Source of the DNA: Terfezia claveryi
Taxonomy: Eukaryota > Ascomycota > Pezizomycetes > Pezizales > Pezizaceae
Assembly: GCA_015179025.1 (NCBI GenBank)
Contig: WHUX01000037.1
Coordinates: 248,001 to 312,000 of the forward strand
Length of the DNA: 64,000 bases
Reading direction: 5' to 3'
The stretch's first letter is position 1, and each line of letters begins with the position of its first letter. Below, piece after piece: positions 48,398-60,000 of the stretch. The position numbers and the translations under genes are program-made. The notes below the pieces were generated by a model. The model saw only the letters and a list, made by a program, of their open reading frames with translations. It was not told where the DNA came from and searched no databases.

Positions 48398-48963
48398 AAA
48401 TTAGACCTATGCGGCTACATTGAGGACTGAACTACTATCGTCAACATCTTCCCTTTTTTGATTGCACATTATGGGCGAGTGGGGGTTTAAAGGTCATTCT
48501 GTATTGGAGCACTGTTGGGGATTTAACGGCATATCATTGTATGACTGGAATGACTTTATAGATCTATCTTTGGGACTGAGGATTCAATTGGGTAATATCT
48601 GCACACAACGTCAATTCTCGTGACTCCCGCTGTTGACACACGTGGGCAACATATAAGGACTTTATAAGGGCAGAAATAAAGTTAAATCTGTAGTGCATAG
48701 CATAGCATTAGCATACGCATACGCATACGCATACACAAGCTTAAGCTCTGTCATAGACCACTCATGAGGTACCTTGCTAAGGTTCTTAGTCACGTTCACC
48801 ATATATCGAGAACAGTCTTCCACGCAACCGGTGGCACCATAGACCAAAAAAGAACCCACAAACCTCCTGAAAGCCGGTGAGCGGCAGCAGATTCGGTACA
48901 CTTACATATCAATCATATCGGACTGTCCTGTATCTGAAGGGAGAAGCTAGACCTAAGGCTGCA
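48398..48963. other. SWIB gene-HEL2 intergenic region
   Basis: 566 bp; contains a short (GCATAC)n-like run at about 48705-48735. Holds the HEL2 promoter. Confidence 0.5.
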
Positions 48964-51800
48964 ATGGCTTTAGTAACAACTGAGTCGGCACTACAAAACA
49001 CTCAAGACAGAGCGGCACGGTTAAGTGGGGACGGAGAGGGGAGGGGACAGCACAGAGAAGAACGTGGAGGCCGTAGGGGAAGAGGTTTTGGGCGGAGAGG
49101 TGGGGAAGGTGGGAGAGGGCGGGGGAGTAGGGGTAGAGGTAGAGGGGCAGATGTACGGGACCCTGACCCTTCAAGCGCACTTCAAACGCCTCTTAGGGCA
49201 TTGAACGTCTCTTGTTCACCAAAGGAGGGCGAAACTGTGGATGGAGATGCAGAGGAGTCGGTGTGCTTCATTTGCGCCAACCCCGTGGTGTACCACTCAA
49301 TTGCGCCATGTGGCCACTCAACCTGCCATATATGCTCCCTCCGGATGCGAGCTCTTTACGGAGTTAAAACTTGCGCACACTGTAGGGTAAAATACCTGTT
49401 TCTACTTCGATTGAAACAAGCTAACTGAGGATATGTTCGCAGACGGAGTCTGAAAATGTGATTTTCGCACTAGATGAAGCAAAGAAATACGAAGAGTACG
49501 ATAATTCATCTATTGCGAAGACGGATACGAACTTGGGTATCAAATATGCAACTGCTGCTATTCACGATGACACTGTTCTCATTCTGAGATACAATTGTCC
49601 GGAACCGAGCTGTGATGTCGCCTGCTTGTCATGGAAAAATTTGCATGGCCACGTCAAAGGTGCTCATGATAGGGTCCTATGGTATTATTCAGTTTCAACT
49701 AGTACTCTGTGATGGGTATAATCTAATCAAAATATCTGACAGCCGTTTGTGTACTCGAAATAAGAAAGTTTTTACACATGAGCATGCCCTCTTCACTTTT
49801 CAGCAACTGAGGAAGCATGAGAGAGAGGGCGACGATGCGCCAGGCTCCGCTGATCAGAGTGGTTTCAAGGGTCATCCAGAGTGTGGCTTCTGTCGGGAGA
49901 GGTTCTACAGCAGCGATGAACTTTACAACCACTGTAGAGAAGCACACGAGCGTTGTTTCATTTGTGATCGACAAAATTATTCTCAGAACCAGCAATATTA
50001 CCTGGATTACGATGCCTTAGTTGTGCACTTCCAGAAGGAACATCTCATGTGCCCAGAACAAGATTGCCTTGAGAAGAAATTCATTGTCTTTGAATCAGAT
50101 GTGGATCTGAAAGCTCATCAGCTGGAGGTTCATCCTCACGGCTTATCGAAGGCTGCCAAGAGGGATGCTCGGAGAATAGATATGGCTCAATTCGAAATAT
50201 CTCAGCAGGGCCGAGGCCGGGGTCGTGGTCGGGACCCAAACGCTGAGCTTCTTCCGGCAAGAACAGAACCACCATTACGGAGAGACGAGTTGGCATATCA
50301 GCGGACTTTAGCAGTACAAAGCTCGCAATCAACAACTTCACGAACTTTCGGTGGCCAGTTGACGCAAGTCAACGGTCCTGCTATTGCAGCCCAACCCACA
50401 CCAGCGCATGTCTCGAGGCCTGTACCAGTCCAAACAGCTACTATACCAGCGGTCAGGGCAACCATCACTGCCCTCTCTGCGTTTCCACCTTTGAGTGCTA
50501 CTCAGTCTTCAACTGCGGCTGCTGCTCCACCAGTTCGACCACCAGTAACCGCTCCTGCTGCAGTGACATTCCCTCTGGTGGGGCCCACACAGTTTCTACC
50601 ACTAAATGGCTCACCCGCCCAGCTTTCTCGGTTGCGCGCTTGTAAGTATTCCAGCAACATAACCAGTAGTCTGGTTGCACTACCCCTCGCAGAGGCATAA
50701 CCAGTGAGAGTCCCAGCTAATACTATTCAGCACCCCGACCAGTCCAACCGTCTCAAACGGCCCAGCCAAGGACACCAGCGGACGTTGATGACAACAAGAA
50801 AAGGTGAGTACGAGCTTATACCCTTTTTCACATCGTAAAATCTTAATTTATAGAATTAGTCGTCACGTGGCAGTTGTCGAGCGTGCTTCGGCGATGCTTA
50901 AACATGATGCGAAGAAGCTTGACACGTTCAGGACTTATGTTAGCGAGTATCGAACTGGTGTTCAAACCGCACGAGAAACTTGCGATTCGGTACACCTTCC
51001 TCACACTACCGAATTCAGAATTCAGAATCCTGCCAAAGAGTTATGCTAATGCTAGTGGTAGTTTTGGAATCTCTTTGATACGAACGCAAATGAGCTTGGC
51101 ATCTTGATCAGAGCTCTTGCCGAGCTTTATGATGACGAAAATAAGAGGACTGGGTTATTAACTGCTTGGAATAGCTGGAAGGCCGTGGTACGTAAATACT
51201 CTAGTTTGGTACCCTTATCCTTTGGATGGCTTAATTTAACATTTGTTACTTGTGTAGAATGAGGATTACCCTCCATTCACCGGGAGTGGGGCCTCCACCC
51301 CATCCACTGTCGGTGCTCGCGTGCTAAAGATTAAGTCCTCTACCACACCTTCGGCACGAAGCGCACGACAAGGGGCCTGGGGGACTGCGGCGTCCCCATT
51401 AGCTGGTCCAGCGCTGCCATCTACCAGCCGTGCGTCTTCTACACCGGCAAGTTCTCCTTGGGTATCTCCCACCGTTGCAAACAGGCCCGTTCAGCCAGTC
51501 CATACCATTGTGACTACACCTGTATCAATGTCATATGGCTCCCCCGAATCTTCTGTCCATAACACGAAACCAATGCCTTCCGCTGCGGAGTTTCCTTCTT
51601 TGCCAGCGAAACCACCGATGCATAGCTTTGGCCCGGTCATACGGAATGGGGTAAGTGGTGGACGGGGTACAGTGAATGCCTGGACGGCACCGCAGAGCAA
51701 TGATGTCAGTTTGACGGAGGTTGAGGCAGATCTCGAAGAAGCTGGCAGCGGGAAGAAGAAGAAAGGGAAGCAGAAGCAAACATTGTTCCACTTCGGCTAG
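48964..51800 (+). CDS. HEL2: RING E3 ubiquitin ligase Hel2/ZNF598
   Basis: Hel2 senses collided ribosomes and ubiquitinates 40S proteins to start ribosome-associated quality control. Exons 48964-49386, 49443-49681, 49743-50641, 50731-50803, 50854-50989, 51062-51187 and 51258-51800 give 812 aa. An Arg/Gly-rich N-terminus (residues ~20-60) leads into a RING with CFICANP..CGHSTCHICSLR..CAHCR (~100-141). C2H2-type fingers follow: CPEPSCDVAC..H, CGFCRERFYSSDELYNH, CFICDRQ and CPEQDCLEKKF. Next come Pro/Thr-rich linkers and the conserved C-terminal helical domain (RHVAVVERASAMLKHD..WKAVNEDYPPF). Intron 3 (89 nt) carries a transposon-like mini-insertion. The RGG-like tract is unusually dense. Confidence 0.9.
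50667..50696 (+). mobile_element. 30-bp mini-insertion in HEL2 intron 3
   Basis: TAGTCTGGTTGCAC start, CCCTCGCAGAGGC end, flanked by exact direct repeats ATAACCAG (50659-50666 and 50697-50704). Removing insert and one repeat would leave a 51-nt intron, the usual size here, so the insertion explains why this intron is 89 nt. Confidence 0.7.
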
Positions 51801-52578
51801 AGCATGATGTGGGCGACAGTAGCAGTCTGGCGTTAAAGGTCGGCAAGAAGGGTGTGGCGAAAAATGCAGTCTGGTTGGCACGAAAAGCAGACTGTCAACT
51901 TGGATATACGTGGATGAGGGCCTCTGTTGGCACCACTACTGTACAACAATATCTTCATATCACATCATAGGGTACTTGGAGCATATAGGCATTTTCTTTT
52001 TTATTTTCATCGGACAGGTGATAATTGCTTATTCGGGCTTATCGCTTTTAAGCACATTCACGCTTGCATCTAAGTACAGTCGGGAATATACTCCATCTTT
52101 TGATCTCGAAATCTCTTTCATACCGTATATAATTTCGGCTCTGTAGTGTACATCTATATAACGGCGGTAATACTGGTAATACGACGGGAACCAACCAGAT
52201 GCGTATTAAAGCTGCCCCCCACTCTAGCGATGTTGGATACATCATTTCCAAGGAGGTACAATGCTCATACATACATACATACATACATACATACATACAT
52301 ACATACGGTACCTACGAAGGTTAAACGACAGCGGTGATTTTGTGGTGCACCTTTCATGTTCCTGAAGCTCATGTAAATTAAATATTCGGGGCCTCTCGTC
52401 AACGCCGTCAACGCATGCATATATGGGGCTCGACCAGACTGAAGCCCGTGACAGCTGCAGCCAGGCTTGAATTCCTTACAACGATAGGAGCTTAGGGAGC
52501 TGTCAAACCTCCGCTCGTCCTTGACACTTCCTCACACAAATCTCCCAGAGGCGTTGAGGGGAACGGGGGACCCTAACG
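51801..52578. other. HEL2-RCY1 intergenic region
   Basis: 778 bp. Includes a GCAGTCTGGTTGGCACG sequence at 51867-51883 (end-like motif, flanks only partly repeated) and the CATA microsatellite. No gene. Confidence 0.5.
52266..52306. repeat. (CATA)n microsatellite
   Basis: About ten tandem CATA units without interruption. Confidence 0.95.
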
Positions 52579-55500
52579 ATGAAGTCGAGGCCAACGCCCT
52601 CTCTCAGTCGAGGGCCACAGAGAACTTCTATGCCATCGCAGCACATCCGGCGGGACATTATGGGCCCGCTACATGCAACGGCGATGATACATTCTGGAAA
52701 GCCAGTACTGCCACTTGGTATACCCCCGCGAAGTTTAGGTCAATTCGTAGTTAGGTGCTGACAGCTACTTGTGTAGAGCTTATACAGAAACTATTGGACT
52801 ATCTACCAGTCTCGGATCTCATGAACTTTGCAAAATGTTCCCGGCGATTAAAGGAGATGGTGTACGATGATTCCCGATGGATAAAAAAGCTTAAAGATAT
52901 GGGAATTTGGAATGAAGAAGAGGCGAGACAACGGTACGAGAAGGCCATGGCTGCGCGGAAAGCAGAGATAGACAAGAAACGGCCCACCAGTGTAGCCGGC
53001 CCACAGGGCTTGGGGAGTAACGGAAGGGCACGGCCCGACAGTATGACGATATTCGATGTTGGTGAGGAGGAGAGGAGGCAAAAGGCGGTTCAGCAGGAAG
53101 AGGAAAGGAGGAAGCTGGAGTTTGAAAAGGAGAGGAATACGAAGGCTCTTCCCCCTGGCATAATGATCCAGTCAGCTAGTTCGCCGAGTTTGATATTAAT
53201 GGCTACTCCAGCACTTGCGCAGTCCTCACCACCGCCAATACAGGGACCGGGGTCGATACTGGCGGTTTTTGATAATATCGTCTCCGCGAGAGGATATGCA
53301 CGATATGAGTTTGGGAAGATATATGGGATGCTTGCGCCTCTATATTTCAACCTGGCAAAGGCTCGGACACATACCGACCCTATATTATTCAGGCAGTTTA
53401 GGGAGCCGGAGGAGCAGGCAATAATGCTGGCACAACTCAAGATCTTTGCAAAAGCGGATTCAAGCCAGGGCTGGAGGGATAGGCTGGATCGTTTAGAGTC
53501 TATGACCAGTATATTTGAGAATGCAGCACTGAGGGAGTTTGAGGGGTATGTTGATTTCCTTGAGCATGCAAAGGGCCCAATACGAAGCGAGATTCTAATT
53601 GCAGGAGTGTAAAAGTGGTTACGAGGCGCAAGACATTGATGGTCGGATGAAGCGTTATGCGCAAGTCCTCATTCACCTGAATGGAGGTCAGGCGGCAATC
53701 CAGCTGTTTGTGCAGAAGCACCCTGTCATGTTTGAAAGAGAACGACTGGGAAACCCAATGGACTGCTTTGAGTACGCGAACTCCACCTGGGACCTGTGAT
53801 TGTCACACGCTGACTAGATTCGAAAGTGCGGGTGCACTAGGAGAGTTCACAACACAACCGGTACTTGAGTTCTTCACACGTCTCTCGACCCTTATAAACG
53901 AGCAAGCCAATGTGATTGATCGGGTATTCCCAGAAACCGTCAATGTCATGATACCATTTCTTGAACGAGTTTCCGAAGATGTCATAGGAGAATATGTCAC
54001 CCCAATCCTTGACGAAGCACATGAGCGGGATGGCGAGTTGTACCTACAAGCGGTAGGGGGGCTTTTTCAACAACTGCGGCAATTTTCGGTTTCTGTAGCA
54101 CGACCAAAGCAATCAGGCACGGAGGAGCAGTTCAGGAAAAGTGTATGGCAAATCATGGCTAGGGTGTTTGAGCCTCATGTGGATTTATATCTCCAAGAGG
54201 AATTGGATCATTTCAAGAAAAACGCCACAGGGGAGGTTGATGAGTGGAATGAGAAGGTATTTACTTGGGCCATAATATTCGCGGCCACGCATTGCTGACG
54301 AGGAAAACCCCCAAGGTTACGGAGGCGGACGCTGCAACAGTCTCTCTGCTAATGAGCGGCATAAATCGAGAAGCGGATAAACGAGATTTTCTATCGACAT
54401 TCAAAAAAGTGATTTTAATGCCTGTACAGGCGATTCCGTTAGCACCGTTTGGTATAATAACGGGCTCATCGAATAACAAGTCGTTGGAGGTGACAACAGC
54501 AAATTTAGTTATTCAGGATCAGGCCCCTTCACGTTCGGGCACACCAGTGCCCGGAATTGATATCAGCCGAGCATCTACTCCTGTAACATCCACGGTGCCG
54601 ACGACAGAATTAGCAGCAAAAGCAGCAATAATGAATTCCCGCCTGGAGGGTATACGGTCACTTTTCAGTATTGAGATTGCATTGAAGCTATTGCACCTTG
54701 CAAAAAATAGTTTGGAACGAGCCGGACAGTTTGCAAGAATCGAGGGCCAGACGGGGGAAGAAGCGTGAGTCATTTGATATTGACGAAAATCCCGCCAGAT
54801 CTATTCCATATGCTGACCTCCAAAAAGTAAAGAGCAATGTGAAGCCATTTTCATTGCACTCCTCCAGGTCCTTGGCCCTTCACACATTAAAGCTGGCTTC
54901 GACAAAGCCCTTGCCCATCTGGCAGCTTACAATCCTCGTGAGGTATCGCATACTACCCTCGCCGTCGCCCCACTCGTAACCTTTCTTGAGCTGGTGAATG
55001 TGGGAGACTTGATACAGCAAATGGTCGATGTCTTTTACGAACAGGAACTCGTGGAAATGAAGTTGACGGACAAAAATGACTTTTTGAACCCGGCCGCGAA
55101 GGAGAAGAAGAAGTTTGAGAAGATGCTAGATGAAATGGTTGCCGCGGGCTTGGATCGGGGGATCGACGTGCTGATGAATGAGGTTGATTGGTTGTTTGCT
55201 ACCACGCAGCAGTCTATGGATTTTAACCCGGGAATTATGACTATCCCTGGCACTATCGGCTCCTCTACCGGGGTTTCAGGTAGCGGGGAGGTAACCAAAG
55301 CTCGACCATTTTCAATGAGCTTCGTCGGTGTCTTCAAGGGCGGCGGCGCGGCATCCTCGTCCTCCTCGCCGCCGGTGTCAGTTGCGGAACAAGAAAAAAC
55401 AAATAGAATGAGCATGCCGTTCGCTGCACCTAGGGATTTCGATACTGCGCCTACCAGGACTGCAGTGAGAATCGTGGAGACTGTGGCGAGTCATACGGCG

Positions 55501-55976
55501 CTGTTGAATGGACTGGCGGATAAAAATGTTTTGGATGTGTTTAATCATGAGGTTGGACTGAGGTTGTTTACGAGTTTGTGTAAGCATATTAAAAGGCAGA
55601 GGATATCGATCGATGGTGCAGTGAAGTTGATTACGTATGCCCTCCTTCCTCCCCACTTTCGTCTTGTTGCGATTAGGAATTAACTTTGGTTTGGGTTGGC
55701 AGAGATATTAACTACTACCACTCATTCATTACAACCCTGAAATTGAAACATCTCCAACCGTCGTTTAATGCGCTGAGGGAGCTGTCGCAGATATACCTAA
55801 TTGACCCGAGTCATGCCAAGCAGATGGCCGCGATTATTGCGGATACGAGTAGATTTGGGGGTATTTTTAGAGTGGAGGAAGTCTATGAGTATGCGGAGAG
55901 GAGGGAGGACTGGTTTAGGGTTAAGAGGGAGGTGGAGAGGGCGATGTATGGATTTGGACTGTGCGTTGTTATGTGA
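52579..55976 (+). CDS. RCY1: Recyclin-1 (F-box and Sec10-like domain)
   Basis: Rcy1-type F-box protein (S. pombe Pof6), which links Skp1 to endosome-to-surface recycling; the C-terminal part is related to exocyst Sec10. Exons 52579-52717, 52777-53545, 53616-53771, 53818-54256, 54316-54764, 54828-55634 and 55703-55976 give 1010 aa. The F-box is VLPLELIQKLLDYLPVSDLM, split by intron 1. Then come a charged linker and the helical Sec10-like region (ARYEFGKIYGMLAPLYFNLA; YDIDGRMKRY-type; MKREVERAMYGFG end). The acceptor of intron 2 (53615) was chosen because it gives FEGGYEAQDIDGRM; a nearer AG at 53603-53604 gives a different frame. The N-terminal 40 residues are unconserved. Confidence 0.85.
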
Positions 55977-56419
55977 GGTGGGATTGAGTGGTGGTTGTGG
56001 TGACTATGCCTTTCTTTTTTTTGGAGGGGAGGGGGGTGGATTGAAGAATAGGTGAGTAGATTACTTTTTGTAATTTTTTTTGTAGGTTTTGTTTGGAGAG
56101 GAGCTGGGGTGGGTGAGGTGAGGGCTCAGGGTAATGATGTTGTGATATGTAAGTAATAATATTCGTAATGATGGTGATGAGATGAGATGCATATTATTAC
56201 GTTAATGGTGGCATTTGGGATGTAAAGTACCCTTAGGAATATGTACGAACTATTGGTCAATACTTTAACATGGAAACATTTCATTGGTGATATAACCTCA
56301 TTGAATTTATTACCAGGAGATGTTAACACAGTGGCCCAGCTTCTCCCCAGGCTACCAAGCCGTGAATGTCATATATTACAATTCTGTATCCTCTATTATT
56401 TTCTCATCCACATAATCTG
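55977..56419. other. Convergent 3' region
   Basis: 443 bp between RCY1 and ATP11 stops; T/G-rich, nothing recognised. Confidence 0.5.
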
Positions 56420-57532
56420 CTACAACCTCTGCACCTCGGCAATAACATCCTCTACCTTAAACCCCTCTCCCCCCCCGTAAACTGCTCCAACAACTCAATC
56501 CTCCTCCTGCCCTCCTCATCCCCCGGATCCGCCCCATAAAACTTCTGTAATGCCATAACCAACCACCTTCCCTCCTCCACACTCACCCCTCTATCCTTCA
56601 CCACGCCCCCCTGCGCAAGCACGAGCCCTTTCTCATCCATGAGCTCCAAGTGATGCGTGAGCGTCGTATGCGGAACTGCGAACTCCCCGTGAAGCTTGTA
56701 TGCCGCGAGGGAGGTGAACAGCACGGTGACGACGTCCTTATGTGGGTAGGTCCATTGTAGGAAATGCATCTCAATTGCCCCCCCGGGGCGAGGTAGCGGG
56801 AGGATGAACATAGGGTGGACTTTGGCGTGGGAGAGAAGCCGCCGGAAGGTGTCAGTGGGGATGCATGCGCAGAGGGAGGTGGGTGTGCTAGAGTGCCGGA
56901 GCCGCCAGAGGTAATCGATTTGGGAGGGGGGAAGAGGGTTGAGTTTGGGGAGGTCCATGTAGGAGGAGAGGGTTTTGACTCCAGAAGGAGAAGAGGTGGT
57001 GGTGTGGGCGGAGCGGGGGGGGGGATGATGGGTGTGTGGGGGGTGAGAGCATTGCTGACGGAGGAGAAGGGGAGAAGGTCGGAGGGAAGGGGGGGGAGCG
57101 TGAGGTCGTTTTTGAGAGAGTCGATTTTAGATGCGTATTTTTTACAGAGATCGGTGAAGGTTGTGACGCCTTCGCTGGGCGTGCGTGTTAGCCATATTTA
57201 CTAGGCCGTGATTGGAGACGGGCCAGATGGTGGTAGTGGTGGAGGAGGAGGAGCAGGAGGAGGAGGAGGTAGTGTGGTTGTGGTAGTGGTAGTGGTAGTG
57301 GTAGTGCTCACGCCTTCATCTTCTCCTCCAGCTTCGCCTTGTAGTTCTCTAGCACCTGGGCGTGCGCATCCGTGGAGGTTGTCTGGAGGAAGCGGTTGCT
57401 CCGCGAAGGCGAGAAGATTTGTGTAGGTAGGACACGAGCATGCCGGGTTTGTGTGGCGGCGGAGGAGGTGGGCTTGAAGGATTTGGAGGAGAGGATAGTA
57501 CGCCGGAGGGCGGACTGGAGGGAATAGGGCAT
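56420..57532 (-). CDS. ATP11: F1-ATPase assembly chaperone Atp11
   Basis: Mitochondrial chaperone that binds the F1 beta subunit during ATP synthase assembly. Exon 1 57532-57312 encodes a basic presequence (MPYSLQSALRRTILSSKSFK); intron 57311-57175 (137 nt) holds a GGTAGT-type repeat; exon 2 runs from 57174. The conserved domain is clear: IDYLWRLRHSS, FLQWTYPHKD, FTSLAAYKLHGEFA and HTTLTHHLEL. Two frame breaks are needed: one between about 57000 and 57100 (G8 at 57089-57096 or G10 at 57015-57024), and one at C8 56469-56476. Past the second break the family ending GFKVEDVIAEVQRL appears in another frame, with its stop at 56422-56420. Both breaks would be repaired by one extra base in a homopolymer, so sequencing error is likelier than a pseudogene. 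An upstream in-frame start at 57682 is possible. Confidence 0.8.
57272..57306. repeat. GGTAGT microsatellite in the ATP11 intron
   Basis: Interrupted (GGTAGT)n run lying wholly inside the ATP11 intron; explains its unusual length. Confidence 0.8.
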
Positions 57533-57758
57533 TGGGGGGGGGGAAGAGGGGGATAGGCGGTGGATGTGGGGTGGGGATGGATGTTGGGGAGCGAGACGGG
57601 TTGAGGGTAAGTGGGAGTATTTCGTTGAGTGGGCCGCCAAGGCAACGTTGAAGTGTAGCTGTTCCTGTGCGGTAGCTAGCATAACTTGTAGTATACACTA
57701 TACTGTTACATACACTGTTACTTGTAGTATATATGATATACTGTAACATATATATTCT

Positions 57759-57774
57759 TAGTCTGGTTGGCACA
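57759..57774 (+). mobile_element. 16-bp TAGTCTGGTTGGCACA mini-insertion
   Basis: Exactly TAGTCTGGTTGGCACA between two copies of TATATTCT (57751-57758 and 57775-57782). The target lies in the left inverted repeat of the element at 57783-59100, so the order of events is visible: that element came first. Confidence 0.7.
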
Positions 57775-59100
57775 TATATTCTGGGCCGCTCGCGGGCAAT
57801 TAATATAATTCCTCAATTTGGTAAATGTGAATCAACAAAACGTTCTGCTACACTCAAAAAATACCCTATAAAGTCATTTTTTACCACCCAGAAACAACAG
57901 ACATTAATCAAGGCGAAAATTACAGAAGAATTACCTCAAGTCCTTCAAATGATGAAGTACATGCTTGTGTAGTTAACAACTCATCACCTTCATCTCTGAT
58001 GATGAATGGAATGGAGAAGAGGATACTGAGTTTATTGCTACCGTAGAAATTGCCGCATTTCCTATGCAATAGATTTTTGAACATTAGTTTCTTATCTACG
58101 GGGGTTCTTATCCATGGGGTTTTTATAGACGGGGCCTTATGATTTAGGCTATATAGACCATCTTGTGCTGAATATCGATGTGCTATATGGAATTCAGTGA
58201 AGTTTGGAGTAATCATAATTATAATATTTTTTGTCTACATCTTGTTGCACGATTTCTTTTTATTCTAGAAAATTCCAGCTATTTCTTACTTATAGGATCC
58301 AGGTAAGGTGCAAAACGGTACTTTCTTAATCGCAGGTACTTATTTATATGCAGATTGCTAAGGTACTTCAATTCCCCGATTTCAAACCAAAATGAAGCAG
58401 GTTCTACCTAGAATTATACAACAGGTAAATGTTATTTTACAGAGTTATGGGAGATCAAATGGCAATGCTACAACAAACATCATATTTTTGCAGTTGTGAT
58501 ATGGCCAAACCCGATAACAAAGGGCTATGTGCAAAGCTATTCCAAAATCACAGCCGAATCTTATCAATTGTGTTAACTATGGCGTATCTGATAACTTTTA
58601 CCTAACCAAAGGTTATCGACCTTACGGGCTTAGAGAATGATATTTCAGACAGTTCACTAGGCATCTACAGTAGTTATATAACTACTGGTGTTTTCGTTTC
58701 AGGTCTCTGCAAAAACTTCTACTCTAACTGTTGTTGCCGATACTTTGGGAATAATTTGAAATTCTTAATTTATTGACATACGAAAATACTAACAGATCAT
58801 GACTGTATTAACCTCTCAGCTCTAGCTGAACTAAATTGGGATGTTAGAGGGGGTGGGAAATACATGAATCTATTGTAGTCGCTGGGATAGCTCTAGTTAG
58901 GTATACTGTGATCAATTCTTTTTTTTCCTTAGTAAAGCAAAAGCAGGACTCGTAAACCTTTATCAATACTAGTCTGGTTGGCGTTATCAATACAAGTGCA
59001 TTATACACCAAATTGAGTAATTATTTAAATTGCCCGTGGAGAGGCACAGAGGGTATGCCGCCCGCGAGCGGCCCAGAACATATATTGCCCGCGAGCGGCA
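57775..59100. mobile_element. Non-coding element with long inverted ends
   Basis: The left arm 57775-57822 (TATATTCTGGGCCGCTCGCG .. CAATTTGGT) reappears inverted on the right: ACCAAATTGAGTAATTAT.. from 59007, and GCGAGCGGCCCAGAACAT at 59064-59081, with the palindromic GC-rich part repeated again to ~59100. About 1.3 kb. The interior is AT-rich with no recognisable transposase. Likely a non-autonomous DNA element; the right boundary is blurred by tandem copies of its end. Confidence 0.55.
58970..58985 (+). mobile_element. 16-bp TAGTCTGGTTGGCGTT mini-insertion
   Basis: Flanked by exact ATCAATAC (58962-58969 and 58986-58993); the repeat extends to 10 bp if the insert is counted as 14 bp. Lies inside the inverted-end element. 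Confidence 0.7.
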
Positions 59101-59137
59101 TAGTGGGTATGCCGCCAGCAAGCAGCCCAGAACATAT

Positions 59138-60000
59138 ATATGCGTCCAGACTGTTCGGTAGGTTCATATGGATAAAAGGAACACTTCTGTGCTGAAAACA
59201 GCGGTTTCAGGGTAATACCGCCCCACTGTAGCTAGGCAAAATAAATTCATAAGTCTCACGTTCTTTCTCATATTTCGGGGGGATTTCAAAAATTCAAAAA
59301 GTTCTCTCAATTTTTTACTTCCTCTCTCCCTATGCTGAGTGGAGCAGGGCAGTGTTTTTCACCATGTTGTACATCTTAGCTGGCAACATTTCCAGATATA
59401 ATACTTCTATTTCTAGAGATTGCTCCTAGGGAGATAGATAGTGAGGGCTGAATCCTTTGCTGCTGTCTTTCTTAAAGGTATATCAGGCTTCGTGCTCTTG
59501 AAGGTCAATTTATCTGCTAGCTTGTAGCTGAATAAACTTCAACTCGGCTAACTGATAAGCATTCCCCGACCACTTCTTTTCGTAACCACCAACATGGTCG
59601 AATGGTAAGACCTGTTGCAAAGTGCGAGCCTGGCCCGGGGTTCGAGTCTTGGAAAGGTCTGAAATGAATTTCTTCGATGGTTGTTAGGGGGACATGTAGC
59701 CTCTCTCACCGAAAGGTTGAGAGGTGAAGTCTTTTGTCTCGTGCTCCTTTTTTTTTCTTCTCCAATCGCCATAGAGAGAGAGAGAGGCAAACAGGCAATA
59801 GCAATTATCACCATCATGCTCTGGAGGAATGCGGCAGGGTATCACGGCGGAATGTCTATCAAACTAGTTGAAAGCAGTGCTTTCTACTTGGGTATACTGT
59901 CGATTGCCACTGGTCCCTACATATATATCGCTTGGATCCAAGGTTGCATACGAAAGGAATATCATACCGAATGCGGCGGCCGAGCGGCCCAGAACATTAT
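59138..60000 (-). repeat. Fifth copy of the 1.4-2.1 kb repeat family
   Basis: 59140-59230 is direct (GTTCGGTAGGTTCAT, GCGGTTTCAGGGTAA), while 59480-60000 is inverted relative to the units at 2-8 kb and contains cassette 5. Shares the CCGAGTTGAAGTTTATTCAG flank with the copy at 7862. Confidence 0.8.
59582..59756 (+). ncRNA. tRNA-like Pol III cassette, copy 5
   Basis: A box TGGTCGAATGG (59595-59605), B box GGGGTTCGAGTCT (59637-59649), hairpin region, and a 9-T run at 59748-59756. The same ~170-nt module as copies 1-4, found 52 kb away in opposite orientation. Confidence 0.5.

Noticed and set aside
51867..51883. Mini-insertion after HEL2
   Set aside because: The motif begins CAGTCTGG and the flanks CGAAAAATG/CGAAAAGCA match only partly.
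52755..52776. 22-nt intron in RCY1
   Set aside because: Far below the usual minimum size; the donor at 52718 gives a 59-nt intron and the correct F-box sequence.
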